Below, piece after piece: positions 1 through 6,790 of a stretch of DNA of 52,024 bases (position 1 is the stretch's first letter; the number at the start of each line of letters is the position of its first letter). The position numbers and the translations under genes are program-made. Where the stretch lies: assembly GCA_027886885.1 (NCBI GenBank), contig JAPCJP010000005.1:20450-72473 (forward strand). The letters are read 5' to 3'. The notes beneath the pieces were generated by a model, which had not been told where the DNA came from, did not search any database, and saw only the letters and a program-made list of their open reading frames with translations. The DNA comes from Nitrososphaerota archaeon. GTDB taxonomy: Archaea > Thermoproteota > Nitrososphaeria > Nitrososphaerales > Gagatemarchaeaceae.

Positions 1-276
1 CTCTTCGATTCGGGTGAGCGCTATGACTCTGGTTCTTCCCAGGATGACGCAGTTGGGCCGGCAAGAGTGGTTGAGGTACCATCCGAAGGAGCCCTTCGGT
101 GGAAGGATGTACCTGTCGTAGTCGACCTGGAAGGTGTACTGCCAGAACTCCTCCGGGATGTCCCATATCCATTGCTCTTTTCCCTCGTAGTCCACGACCA
201 GGTCCCCGGGCTGGATGGTCCCCTCAGCAAATACACCCTTGCCCTTGGCACCAGCCTCCTTTATGACGAGCTGCAA
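1..276 (-). CDS. SET-domain protein (putative lysine methyltransferase), C-terminus cut by window edge
   Basis: The reverse strand reads an open frame of 92 codons that leaves the window without a stop. It contains SET-domain hallmarks in order: a KGVFA segment near residue 14, an IQPGDLVVDYEG stretch, then DYDRYILPP, and the diagnostic motif GWYLNHSCRPNC, followed by RTRVIALTRIEE. The NHSCxPN block forms part of the S-adenosylmethionine and catalytic pocket in SET methyltransferases. The final SET tyrosine block would lie beyond the edge. An in-frame stop sits just upstream, and TTG at 276 is the first start after it. A TATA-like box lies about 29 nt upstream, so a leaderless start fits. The family assignment is strong; the substrate (chromatin, ribosome or other protein) is unknown. 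Confidence 0.85.
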   Translation of the reverse strand, partial: MQLVIKEAGAKGKGVFAEGTIQPGDLVVDYEGKEQWIWDIPEEFWQYTFQVDYDRYILPPKGSFGWYLNHSCRPNCVILGRTRVIALTRIEE

Positions 277-300
277 GCTAGACTAGGCCTTCGCGGGTTA

Positions 301-318
301 ACATATGTAATGTTTAAG
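301..318. promoter_or_regulatory. divergent TATA elements for the SET gene and the exported protein
   Basis: ACATATGTAA at 301-310 lies about 29 nt before the TTG at 276 on the minus strand. TTTAAG at 313-318 lies about 29 nt before the ATG at 344 on the plus strand. Both spacings suit archaeal leaderless transcripts. Functional assignment is inferred from position only. Confidence 0.5.
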
Positions 319-343
319 AGCTGTCTGGATTAGCCAGCCAGCT

Positions 344-844
344 ATGGCGAGCACAAAGGTGCTGTATACGGTGGTCGTCGTCCTTTTGGCCGCGCTCCTG
401 ATTTCGTCGACGTTCGCCGGATACTACCTGCTACAGTACGACACGGCGGAGAGCAACGCGAACACCTACCTGGCCGAACTCAAGACCGTGCAGCCCACTC
501 AATCTGCCAGCGTCCTGCTTGACCTCGGGAACGGTACAAGTCACTGGTACAACCAGACTCTAGTACAGACCGGTTCGAACCTATACAACGCAACGGTCCT
601 CGTCTCTCATGGCGACATCAACGCGACGTGGTACGCGGGGTATGAGGAACACCTGGTAACCGGCATCGATGGCATCCAGAACTCTGCGACGCAATCCTGG
701 TTCCTCTGGACTTACGCCGCCTCGTCCGGCTGGGCTGTCGCCTCCGTCGGAGCGGACCTTCTGATCGCCTTCAACGGCTCGGTCTTCGCCTGGACCTATT
801 GCGACTTCAACTCGACCACCTACGCCCCCGACTGTTCCCCATAG
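344..844 (+). CDS. exported protein with a DUF4430-like domain
   Basis: This 166-residue protein starts with a short N-terminus and a hydrophobic segment (about residues 7-28) that is a signal peptide or anchor. The remainder is rich in Asn, Thr and Ser and carries several N-x-S/T sequons, as expected for an extracellular archaeal protein. Residues of about 95-155, with a GIDGIQN turn, WFLWTYAAS and a closing AFNGSVFAWTY strand, resemble the DUF4430/transcobalamin C-terminal fold, in which a short substrate-facing beta domain ends in a W-x-Y strand. There is no partner gene to suggest a ligand. Export is well supported; the domain call is tentative. Confidence 0.55.
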   Translation: MASTKVLYTVVVVLLAALLISSTFAGYYLLQYDTAESNANTYLAELKTVQPTQSASVLLDLGNGTSHWYNQTLVQTGSNLYNATVLVSHGDINATWYAGYEEHLVTGIDGIQNSATQSWFLWTYAASSGWAVASVGADLLIAFNGSVFAWTYCDFNSTTYAPDCSP

Positions 845-915
845 CGGGAATCCGTTTGGCGGCCACGAGAACCGCGGCAAAAGGAGAAATATCCGCTGGT
901 ACCCATCCCCGAAAG

Positions 916-1530
916 ATGGTCCTTCAGAGTCTCAGCGACGTTGTTGCTGCTGACTACAGGGGGCCCAGGGCCGTCTTCACCGAGGTTGATGTCCTAAAGG
1001 CGCTTATGTCGCTGGGAGAGTCGGGGAGCTTGGGCAGGGGCCGCCTGGGAGTCCTGACGGGTCTGGGTCAGGGCGAGGTCAGGACGCTCATAAAGAGACT
1101 GAAGGACAAACAGCTCATTCTGATTGAGACCAACGGGTGCAGGCTTAGCAAGAAAGGAGAGAAGGAGTACGAGAAGGTGCGGTCGATGCTCTCCTGGTCA
1201 TCCAAGGTGAGCGCAGACCGCCTTGGCCTCGGGGAGCACTGCTGGTCCGTGATAGTCACCGCCGCGGCGCGCAGGGTTCGCTATGGGATCGAACAAAGGG
1301 ACGCGGCGATAAAGGCAGGCGCCAACGGTGCCTTCACGGCCAACTTTCTCTCATCAAGGTTCACGGTGCCGGGCGAAGGGACGGACTGCGAGAAGGAGGG
1401 ACCTGCCGAACCGTGGGTCACCATACGAAAGGCCTCTCCGAAGGACGGGGACGCAATCATAGTTACAGGCGCTCCAAGAGGCGCCGAGGCCGAGAACGGG
1501 GCCCTCGCGGCGTTCCTCACGCTGACCTGA
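916..1530 (+). CDS. DUF4443-like protein with N-terminal winged helix
   Basis: The 204-residue product has an N-terminal winged-helix-like region (about residues 12-85) with a recognition-helix segment (GEVRTLIKRLKDKQLI) and a wing that ends in RLSKKGEKEY. The C-terminal half contains GIEQRDAAIKAGANGA, a pattern I associate with archaeal DUF4443 proteins. ATG at 916 was chosen over upstream in-frame starts because an AAATAT box lies about 26 nt before it and the extra N-terminal residues look non-coding. It is probably a DNA- or nucleotide-binding regulator, but its target is unknown. Confidence 0.6.
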   Translation: MVLQSLSDVVAADYRGPRAVFTEVDVLKALMSLGESGSLGRGRLGVLTGLGQGEVRTLIKRLKDKQLILIETNGCRLSKKGEKEYEKVRSMLSWSSKVSADRLGLGEHCWSVIVTAAARRVRYGIEQRDAAIKAGANGAFTANFLSSRFTVPGEGTDCEKEGPAEPWVTIRKASPKDGDAIIVTGAPRGAEAENGALAAFLTLT

Positions 1531-1605
1531 GGCTGGATCTCCGGTTCGAAATCCATCCGACGGTCACTGGGACAGAAGCATCCTGCTCCCTGGATGGAGG
1601 TTAGG

Positions 1606-1611
1606 TTATAT
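1606..1611 (+). promoter_or_regulatory. TATA box for the HEAT-repeat gene
   Basis: TTATAT centred about 28 nt before the GTG at 1636 fits a leaderless transcript and supports that start codon. Confidence 0.5.
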
Positions 1612-1635
1612 CCGCCATGGGTTTGACCGGGAAGC

Positions 1636-2145
1636 GTGTATACGAGCGAAGTCATCGGAGACGAGAAACACTCCCTCGAGATGATGAGGCAGATGGAGGA
1701 GGAGTACCAGAAGAACAACGAACACTTTTTCATCGACGTCATAAGGAATGAGCCCAGTCTGGTCCTTCGGGTTCACGCCGTCACCATCCTCGCCGAGATC
1801 GGGGGCGAGGCCGCGGTGCCAGCGCTGTCGGACGTTGTGATGCACGACCCAGACCCCCTCGTTAAGCACGAGGCTGCCTTCACGCTGGGTCAGATGGGGC
1901 TCGCCTCGGGCGTCCCGGCTCTCGAAGAGGCGGTCAAGCACGACCCCGAGCCCATCGTTCGCCATGAATCTGCCGCTGCCCTAGGTTCCATCGGTAATCA
2001 AGCCGCCCTGAAGACCCTCGAGGGGGCCCTCAGCGACCCCGACGAGCTCGTAAGAAACTCGGCGGCAGCCTCACTCTTCAACCTCAAGTTCCTCAGGACC
2101 TACTCGGTCGGTGGCACGGCGAAGGACAGGGCCCCCCGGCCGTAG
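1636..2145 (+). CDS. HEAT-repeat protein resembling one half of deoxyhypusine hydroxylase
   Basis: The 169-residue protein is made of alpha-helical HEAT repeats (about residues 40-150). Two consecutive repeats carry the iron-ligand signature of deoxyhypusine hydroxylase (DOHH): PLVKHEAAFTLGQMG with H78-E79 and PIVRHESAAALGSIG with H110-E111. The 32-residue spacing closely matches the spacing within each half of eukaryotic DOHH, which has two such pairs per half and four per molecule. This protein has only two, so a homodimer would be needed to build a di-iron centre. A deoxyhypusine synthase gene lies about 40 kb away in the same window. A generic HEAT scaffold or phycobilin-lyase-type repeat protein is the alternative. 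GTG start is supported by a TATA box. Confidence 0.6.
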   Translation: MYTSEVIGDEKHSLEMMRQMEEEYQKNNEHFFIDVIRNEPSLVLRVHAVTILAEIGGEAAVPALSDVVMHDPDPLVKHEAAFTLGQMGLASGVPALEEAVKHDPEPIVRHESAAALGSIGNQAALKTLEGALSDPDELVRNSAAASLFNLKFLRTYSVGGTAKDRAPRP

Positions 2146-2157
2146 GCTCGTCCGCCT

Positions 2158-2394
2158 CTAGCTCGGTAACGTTTCAGACGCTGCTCGGTACAAGCCGCCC
2201 TTGGGCTCGAGCTTTACGAGCGCGGCATCCACAGAGTCGTTCTGGGCGACGATTCCCTTCTTGATGACCTCTTCCCAGAGTCCGATGTAGATGTCGAGAG
2301 CTTCCTTGACCTGGTCGGGCTTTTCTTTCTTGTTCTCCCCGAGCTCCTTGAGATATTCCTTCAGGGTCATCGCGCTCTTGGGCAAGATGTCCAT
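2158..2394 (-). CDS. small conserved-looking protein of unknown function
   Basis: A 78-residue charged, mainly helical protein, with a middle segment (VKEALDIYIGLWEEVIKKG) suggestive of a helical hairpin. It lacks cysteines, a signal sequence or a recognisable domain. It lies 24 nt downstream of the mevalonate-pathway gene on the same strand, so the two are probably co-transcribed. Codon use looks like its neighbours. No function can be assigned. Confidence 0.55.
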   Translation of the reverse strand: MDILPKSAMTLKEYLKELGENKKEKPDQVKEALDIYIGLWEEVIKKGIVAQNDSVDAALVKLEPKGGLYRAASETLPS

Positions 2395-2418
2395 AACACC
2401 CGCCCAGCTCTATTAAGC

Positions 2419-3387
2419 CTAGACCTTGGTTCGTTTTAGCCTGGCTTCCCTGCCGACCGTCGAGGTCAGCGTGCGATAGCCCATGCCGGAGATGGCTCGC
2501 TTGACCTTGTCCTCCCCGGCCTGGTCGGTGTTGATGAAGACCGAGGGGCCTGTCTGCATCGAGAAATACGCCTCGGTGCTGTTCGCGCGCAGCTCCCTCA
2601 CCTTCGTGATCACTCGGATGGTGTCTGGGCTCATCACGATCATCCTGTTCTTCCCCGTCATCGTCACCCCGTGGAGCTCCAGGGTGTCCTGCTCGACGAG
2701 CTCCCCGAGCGTTTTCAGGTCCCCTCCCAGAATCGCCTTCTCCACCTTATCGCAACGATTGGCCGCCGACTCGATTCGAGCCTTGAAGAACGGCGAGCTC
2801 TCGACCTCCTCGTGAGCCATCTCGGTCCTCACGGTCGATGGCAGCGGGACTAGGACCGTCCTGAGGTCCAGGTCGCGGCTGTCCGCGAACTTTTCCGAGT
2901 ATGTGTCTTCGTCGGTCTTCCCCACGTGGAGCCTCGAGAATCCTCCCACCATGGTCCTTGATGCCGACGCTGCAAACAGCCTCGAGACCCTCGAAAGCTC
3001 CTGGAGGTCCGGTTTGGCCTCCGGATCCAGGGCGTGATTCAGCGCAAAAGTGACCGCGGCTCCGGCCGAGGAAGAGAAACCCAGTCCCTTACCCTCGACC
3101 CCCGTCGTGTTCTTCGAGTCCAACCTAAACCCAAGGTCCTCGAACCTCTTCCCCGCCAGTCTATTCGAGACCGTCTGGACCCTCCTAAGTGCGTCCTCGT
3201 TCCGCTCGCCAGCAACCCACAGTGTCCCTTCTTCGCCCCCAGACTCCGAGACCCTGACCTCCGAGTAGAGGCAGGATGTGTTGACGGATATGCTATCGTG
3301 ATAGGGTATCCGCAGCTTCCAGTCCTTGAGCCCATGATACTTGACGAGCGCCTGCATCGTGTTAGCGACGACGGTGAAGGGTTTCAA
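2419..3387 (-). CDS. diphosphomevalonate-decarboxylase-family GHMP enzyme with altered catalytic site
   Basis: This 322-residue protein follows the mevalonate (di)phosphate decarboxylase pattern: ALVKYHG with Lys16, HDSISVNTS, the GHMP phosphate loop GLGFSSSAGAA (residues 101-111), ASRTMVGGFSRL with Arg144, and a C-terminal block AYFSMQTGPSVF. In true decarboxylases this last block reads MDAGPN, and the Asp is the catalytic base. Here Gln278 occupies that position and Ser replaces Asn. It therefore may not decarboxylate; a mevalonate-3-kinase-like or other phosphotransfer activity in archaeal isoprenoid synthesis is possible. Its start overlaps the stop of the DUF371 gene by 4 nt, indicating translational coupling. 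Confidence 0.75.
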   Translation of the reverse strand: MKPFTVVANTMQALVKYHGLKDWKLRIPYHDSISVNTSCLYSEVRVSESGGEEGTLWVAGERNEDALRRVQTVSNRLAGKRFEDLGFRLDSKNTTGVEGKGLGFSSSAGAAVTFALNHALDPEAKPDLQELSRVSRLFAASASRTMVGGFSRLHVGKTDEDTYSEKFADSRDLDLRTVLVPLPSTVRTEMAHEEVESSPFFKARIESAANRCDKVEKAILGGDLKTLGELVEQDTLELHGVTMTGKNRMIVMSPDTIRVITKVRELRANSTEAYFSMQTGPSVFINTDQAGEDKVKRAISGMGYRTLTSTVGREARLKRTKV

Positions 3388-3812
3388 ATCTGAACCTCTA
3401 TCCTGAGCAGGCCTTTGGCCTCCGGGCTCCTAAGCGTTTGCACCATGGACCTCGGGATGTCTTTGGCTGCGACCCCTGCCCGCACTGCCAGGGTCCGCCC
3501 GCAGATGTATTCGCTCTTCCTGATCACCATCTCGTGGGTGCTCTCCAGGGGGAGAGCCGAGGACCCGCGAGCGAGGAACTCAAAGTCCTGCCCTGCCACT
3601 TCGATTACGAACCTGACGGAACTTCCTTCGACCCGGAGTGCGTCCCTGACCTCCCCAGACAGGTCTGAGATGCCCTTGTCGGCACGGACTCCGATTATGC
3701 AGTCCCCGTTTATGGTGAGCCGCGAGTCCTTCGTGACCTCTATCGTGGTGGAATGGGCCGACCTGACCATCGGATGTCCGAAGAACTCCACGACCTCCTT
3801 GTATGCAGGCAC
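3384..3812 (-). CDS. DUF371 family protein
   Basis: The 142-residue protein matches the archaeal DUF371 (COG2090) pattern: an N-terminal VEFFGHPMVRSAHSTTIEVT segment, then GDCIIGVRADKGISDLS, a beta-rich centre, and a closing HEMVIRKSEYICGRTLAV stretch. The family has no established biochemical role. The gene is first in a minus-strand group with the mevalonate-decarboxylase-family gene, overlapping it by 4 nt. A CTTTAA box about 28 nt upstream of the ATG suggests a leaderless mRNA. Confidence 0.8.
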   Translation of the reverse strand: MPAYKEVVEFFGHPMVRSAHSTTIEVTKDSRLTINGDCIIGVRADKGISDLSGEVRDALRVEGSSVRFVIEVAGQDFEFLARGSSALPLESTHEMVIRKSEYICGRTLAVRAGVAAKDIPRSMVQTLRSPEAKGLLRIEVQI

Positions 3813-3871
3813 GACTCAAGCCCCTCTCCCGGTTGGCTTTAACGACAGTGGAGAGCGCTCCCGGGGATGGC

Positions 3872-3877
3872 TTTATA
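3872..3877 (+). promoter_or_regulatory. TATA box before the small coiled-coil gene
   Basis: TTTATA about 34 nt before the ATG at 3909, just downstream of the divergent DUF371 promoter (CTTTAA at 3837-3842). Confidence 0.4.
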
Positions 3878-3908
3878 CGAGCCGAGACCTTCGCCATCAC
3901 CGTCCCCG

Positions 3909-4169
3909 ATGGCGACCGAGTACGAGGAGCTGCTTCGAGATCTGATCGACGAGAGGAGGGCCAAGCTTGACGACCTCCTTAACAAGCAGAGCAAGACCGA
4001 GAAGGACAAGCAGGTGAAGGACGTCGTGGCGGAGCTGCGCTTCATCGAGATAGAGCTGGAACGGTTCAGACAGGGTCTCGTCCTGTTCCGTACCAAGAAT
4101 ATTCCCAAGGTGGGGAGGTGGGGAAAGCCCGAGGTCGAAGAGGGTCACAAAGCTGCGGGCACGCCATGA
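3909..4169 (+). CDS. small charged helical protein, unknown
   Basis: An 86-residue protein, highly charged, with a central predicted coiled coil (about residues 5-60: repeated Leu/Ile between Glu, Lys and Arg). The tail is basic and Gly/Pro-rich. I chose ATG at 3909 because the upstream in-frame ATG at 3867 would place the TATA box inside the coding sequence and add a Pro-Ser repeat that looks non-coding. No family is recognised. It precedes the aquaporin gene, which has its own promoter. Confidence 0.5.
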   Translation: MATEYEELLRDLIDERRAKLDDLLNKQSKTEKDKQVKDVVAELRFIEIELERFRQGLVLFRTKNIPKVGRWGKPEVEEGHKAAGTP

Positions 4170-4189
4170 GCTTCTCCGACCTATCATCG

Positions 4190-4197
4190 TTTTAAAG
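4190..4197 (+). promoter_or_regulatory. TATA box of aquaporin gene
   Basis: TTTTAAAG centred about 32 nt before the ATG at 4226. Confidence 0.45.
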
Positions 4198-4225
4198 CGT
4201 CGCAGACACGGGAAGGGCCGCAGAA

Positions 4226-4951
4226 ATGTCCAGACCGCTCTCAAGCGCCCTCGTGGCAGAGGCCTACGGCACTTTCGTCCTGACTTTGATAGGTTCGACC
4301 GCGATCACCGTGGTTACCGACGGAACCCTCTTCCCCGGCACGTCGCTGGGTCTCGGTTTCATCGGGTTGGCCCACGGCATCGCGTTGCTAGTAGGGATCG
4401 CGACCGTGGCGGCGGTCTCCGGGGCGCATTTCAATCCGGCGGTTACCATAGGTCTCACCGCCGCCGGAAAGTTCCCGAAGAGCAGGGTGATTCCGTATAT
4501 CTCGGCCCAGCTAGTCGGAGCGGTCATAGCGGCTATCGCTGAACTGGGGGTGGTCGGATGGTCAGCGGCCAAGCTATCCAACCTGGGGACTCCCCTGCCG
4601 AACACGAGCCTGCCCTACCCGGTCTTCGCCGCGCTGCTCGCGGAGATAATAGGCACTATGATACTCGTCATGACGGTGCTGGGAACGACCGACCAGGCGT
4701 CGAACCAGCCGTGGGCGACCTCGGCGATAGGTCTCTCCCTCGCCGCCGTAATCTGGAGCTTTGGTGCAATCTCCGGAGCCTCGCTCAACCCTGCGAGGAG
4801 CTTCGGTCCTGCGGCGGTCTCCTTGCTCTTTAGCACGAACGCAATCTCCTGGTACCCTCTCTATGTTGTAGGCCCCATACTGGGTGGGCTGCTCGCCGCA
4901 GTACTCTACGGGATTATCTTCAGGAAGCCGGCCATGCCCACTACCCCCTAG
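4226..4951 (+). CDS. aqpM: aquaporin/glycerol-facilitator family channel (MIP)
   Basis: The 241-residue protein has six membrane segments and the two half-helix NPA boxes that define major intrinsic proteins: HFNPAV (NPA at 70-72) and SLNPARSFGP (NPA at 188-190) with the selectivity-filter arginine at 191. An AEAYGTFVLT start and AEIIGTMILVM repeat mark the internal duplication. It should conduct water and perhaps small neutral solutes or gases across the cytoplasmic membrane. Length and motifs are typical of archaeal AqpM, though substrate cannot be read from sequence. It appears to be a single-gene unit. Confidence 0.9.
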   Translation: MSRPLSSALVAEAYGTFVLTLIGSTAITVVTDGTLFPGTSLGLGFIGLAHGIALLVGIATVAAVSGAHFNPAVTIGLTAAGKFPKSRVIPYISAQLVGAVIAAIAELGVVGWSAAKLSNLGTPLPNTSLPYPVFAALLAEIIGTMILVMTVLGTTDQASNQPWATSAIGLSLAAVIWSFGAISGASLNPARSFGPAAVSLLFSTNAISWYPLYVVGPILGGLLAAVLYGIIFRKPAMPTTP

Positions 4952-5015
4952 GACCAAGATGTTCCGGGAGGGCGCCGCAAGACCTTTCAAGTGGCAAAAA
5001 AGGAGCGCCGATTGA

Positions 5016-5492
5016 ATGAAGCCCGACGCCAGGATGGACCGTGAGACCGCGAAAGAGCTACTGGCCCGTATCGACTCGGCCAGCGCGGGTTCATCAGCTG
5101 CGGAGCTGAGGAAGAAGGTGGCCAAGCTCCTGAACGAGTTTCCCACCTACAACTGGGTCGGCATCTATCTGGTGAAGGGGGCCAACCTCCATCTAGACGC
5201 ATGGTCTGGTCCGGCCCCGACCGTGCACACGGAGATACCGGTGGGCAAGGGCATCTGCGGCTGGGCAGCAAAGTCGGGCAGGACCGAGATAGTCTCCGAC
5301 GTCACCAAGGACTCTCGGTATCTCCAGTGTTTCACGAACACAAAGTCAGAGATTGTCGTCCCGATCCATCACGGCGGGAAGGTGGTAGGGGAGATAGACA
5401 TAGACGGGGACAAGCTGAACGCGTTCTCCTCCATGGACAGGGAGTTCCTCGAAGCAGTCGCCGGGAAGATTTCGGGAACCTCCGTCGCCTAG
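5016..5492 (+). CDS. GAF-domain protein, free methionine-R-sulfoxide reductase-like
   Basis: A single GAF domain fills this 158-residue protein: YNWVGIYLVKG, then IPVGKGICGWAAKSGRTEIV, RYLQCF, SEIVVPIHHGGKVVGEIDID and a closing FSSMDREFLEAVA. Cys81 (GICGW) and Cys105 (LQCF) align with two of the three cysteines of fRMsr enzymes, including the nucleophile position; the third is not evident. It may reduce free methionine sulfoxide in the cytoplasm, or act as a redox or ligand sensor. The gene is convergent with its right neighbour with only 6 nt between stops. Confidence 0.7.
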   Translation: MKPDARMDRETAKELLARIDSASAGSSAAELRKKVAKLLNEFPTYNWVGIYLVKGANLHLDAWSGPAPTVHTEIPVGKGICGWAAKSGRTEIVSDVTKDSRYLQCFTNTKSEIVVPIHHGGKVVGEIDIDGDKLNAFSSMDREFLEAVAGKISGTSVA

Positions 5493-5498
5493 TCGGTC

Positions 5499-5840
5499 CT
5501 AGTTAGGAAGCTTATCCACGAGTTTGATCATTTCCGAGTAGTGGTGTCGGATGATGTCGGCACCTGCGGGGCCCATCATCGACTCTGCGTTCGCCTTGCA
5601 CGTGTCGATCGCTGTCTGAATGCCGGCCTTCGTCGGGTTTTCGAAGCTGACTCCACAGTTCTTGAAGACGCCCGTAACGAACTGGTTCACCTGGGTCTTG
5701 ATCGCCTCGTCAGTTGCAGGCTGGTGAAGGACCTCCATGAACTCCTTGTTCGCGCTCTCGAAGCACTTCAAGAGCTCGTCTCGTACCAGGACCGGAGTGA
5801 CCTTCGAAGCTGGGATGTCGGGGGCCTTGTAGCCTGCCAT
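5499..5840 (-). CDS. unknown cytosolic protein with three cysteines
   Basis: A 113-residue soluble, mostly helical protein with Cys in LLKCFESANKEF, VFKNCGVSF and IDTCKANAE. It has no signal, no membrane segment and no recognised domain. ATG at 5840 is preferred over the ATG 12 nt upstream because the sequence rc of TATTTAATTCC places a TATA-like element about 27 nt before 5840, consistent with leaderless starts in this genome. Function unknown. Confidence 0.55.
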   Translation of the reverse strand: MAGYKAPDIPASKVTPVLVRDELLKCFESANKEFMEVLHQPATDEAIKTQVNQFVTGVFKNCGVSFENPTKAGIQTAIDTCKANAESMMGPAGADIIRHHYSEMIKLVDKLPN

Positions 5841-5926
5841 ACACTGGCGCATGGGTCCATGCTATTTAATTCCGATTGACTATATTATTCGTTACATATT
5901 ATTCCTATGTTTATTTTGTCGATTTT

Positions 5927-5949
5927 ATAACCTAGGTTATGTTTAAATA
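5927..5949 (+). promoter_or_regulatory. sufC promoter with 14-nt palindromic operator candidate
   Basis: ATAACCTAGGTTAT (5927-5940) is a perfect palindrome directly abutting the TATA box TTTAAATA (5942-5949), about 36 nt before the sufC ATG. A regulator bound here would cover the TFB/TBP site. The half-site (AGGTTA) recalls DtxR/IdeR-type iron-regulator boxes, a reasonable expectation for a SUF operon. The regulator identity is inference. Confidence 0.55.
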
Positions 5950-5981
5950 TTCAAAAACCTCCCGAATTCGAGTTTCCCCCA

Positions 5982-6746
5982 ATGGCTAGGCTAGAGATAC
6001 GAGACCTGCACGCCTCCGTAGAGGGACGAGAGATACTCAACGGCGTGAACCTCATCGTCAACCAGGGCGAGATCCACGCGCTCATGGGTCCCAACGGCTC
6101 GGGCAAGAGCACACTCGCCAACACTCTGCTGGGGCACCCGAAGTACAAAGTCACAGGCGGCGACATCCTAGTGGACGGGGAGAGCATTGTCGGCCTCACT
6201 CCGGACAAGCGCGCCAAGAAGGGCCTGTTTCTCGCGTTCCAGTATCCTGTCTCGGTTCCAGGCGTGACAATGTTCTCCTTCTTGCGAGCCGCCTACAACG
6301 CGGTACACACGGACGAGAAAAACCAGGCGCCGACGCTCTTCGAGTTCAGGGAGGAGATGAACGAGAAGATGAAACTGCTCGGGGTGGACGAGTCCTTCAT
6401 GCACCGCTACCTGAACGAGGGTTTCTCCGGCGGGGAGAAGAAGAGGGCCGAGATACTGCAGCTGGCCCTTCTAAAGCCGAAGTTCGCCGTGCTGGACGAG
6501 ACGGATTCGGGGCTCGACATCGACGCCCTGAGAGTGGTCGCGGAAGGCGTGAGCAAGATAGCCGGGAGCGACCTGGGGGTTCTCGTCATAACCCACTACC
6601 AGAGGATACTGAAGTACATCAAGCCCACCTTCGTCCACGTGCTGTACGAAGGCAGGATTACTGCCTCCGGCGGTGAGGAACTCTCGCTGAAGCTCGAGGA
6701 GAAAGGATACGGGTGGCTGAAGGAGCAGGCCGGCGTGGTCTCATAA
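5982..6746 (+). CDS. sufC: SufC, ATPase of the Fe-S cluster scaffold complex
   Basis: This 254-residue ABC-type ATPase shows Walker A GPNGSGKST (36-44), the Q-loop region AFQYP, the Suf-type signature FSGGEKKR (148-155), Walker B with the SufC-specific LDETDSGLDID (171-181), and the switch histidine in ITHYQR (His205). SufC powers the SufBCD scaffold that assembles iron-sulfur clusters in the cytoplasm. Lengths and motifs are complete. It is first in the operon sufC-sufB-sufD-Rieske-sufS-sufU. Confidence 0.97.
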   Translation: MARLEIRDLHASVEGREILNGVNLIVNQGEIHALMGPNGSGKSTLANTLLGHPKYKVTGGDILVDGESIVGLTPDKRAKKGLFLAFQYPVSVPGVTMFSFLRAAYNAVHTDEKNQAPTLFEFREEMNEKMKLLGVDESFMHRYLNEGFSGGEKKRAEILQLALLKPKFAVLDETDSGLDIDALRVVAEGVSKIAGSDLGVLVITHYQRILKYIKPTFVHVLYEGRITASGGEELSLKLEEKGYGWLKEQAGVVS

Positions 6747-6750
6747 GGCT

Positions 6751-6760
6751 TTTATACATA
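6751..6760 (+). promoter_or_regulatory. internal TATA box before sufB
   Basis: TTTTATACAT starts 4 nt after the sufC stop and about 35 nt before the sufB ATG, in a short AT-rich gap. It suggests a second promoter driving sufB onward, independently of sufC. Confidence 0.45.
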
Positions 6761-6790
6761 ACATAAGTAATAACTTGTGAAGGTTAGACT

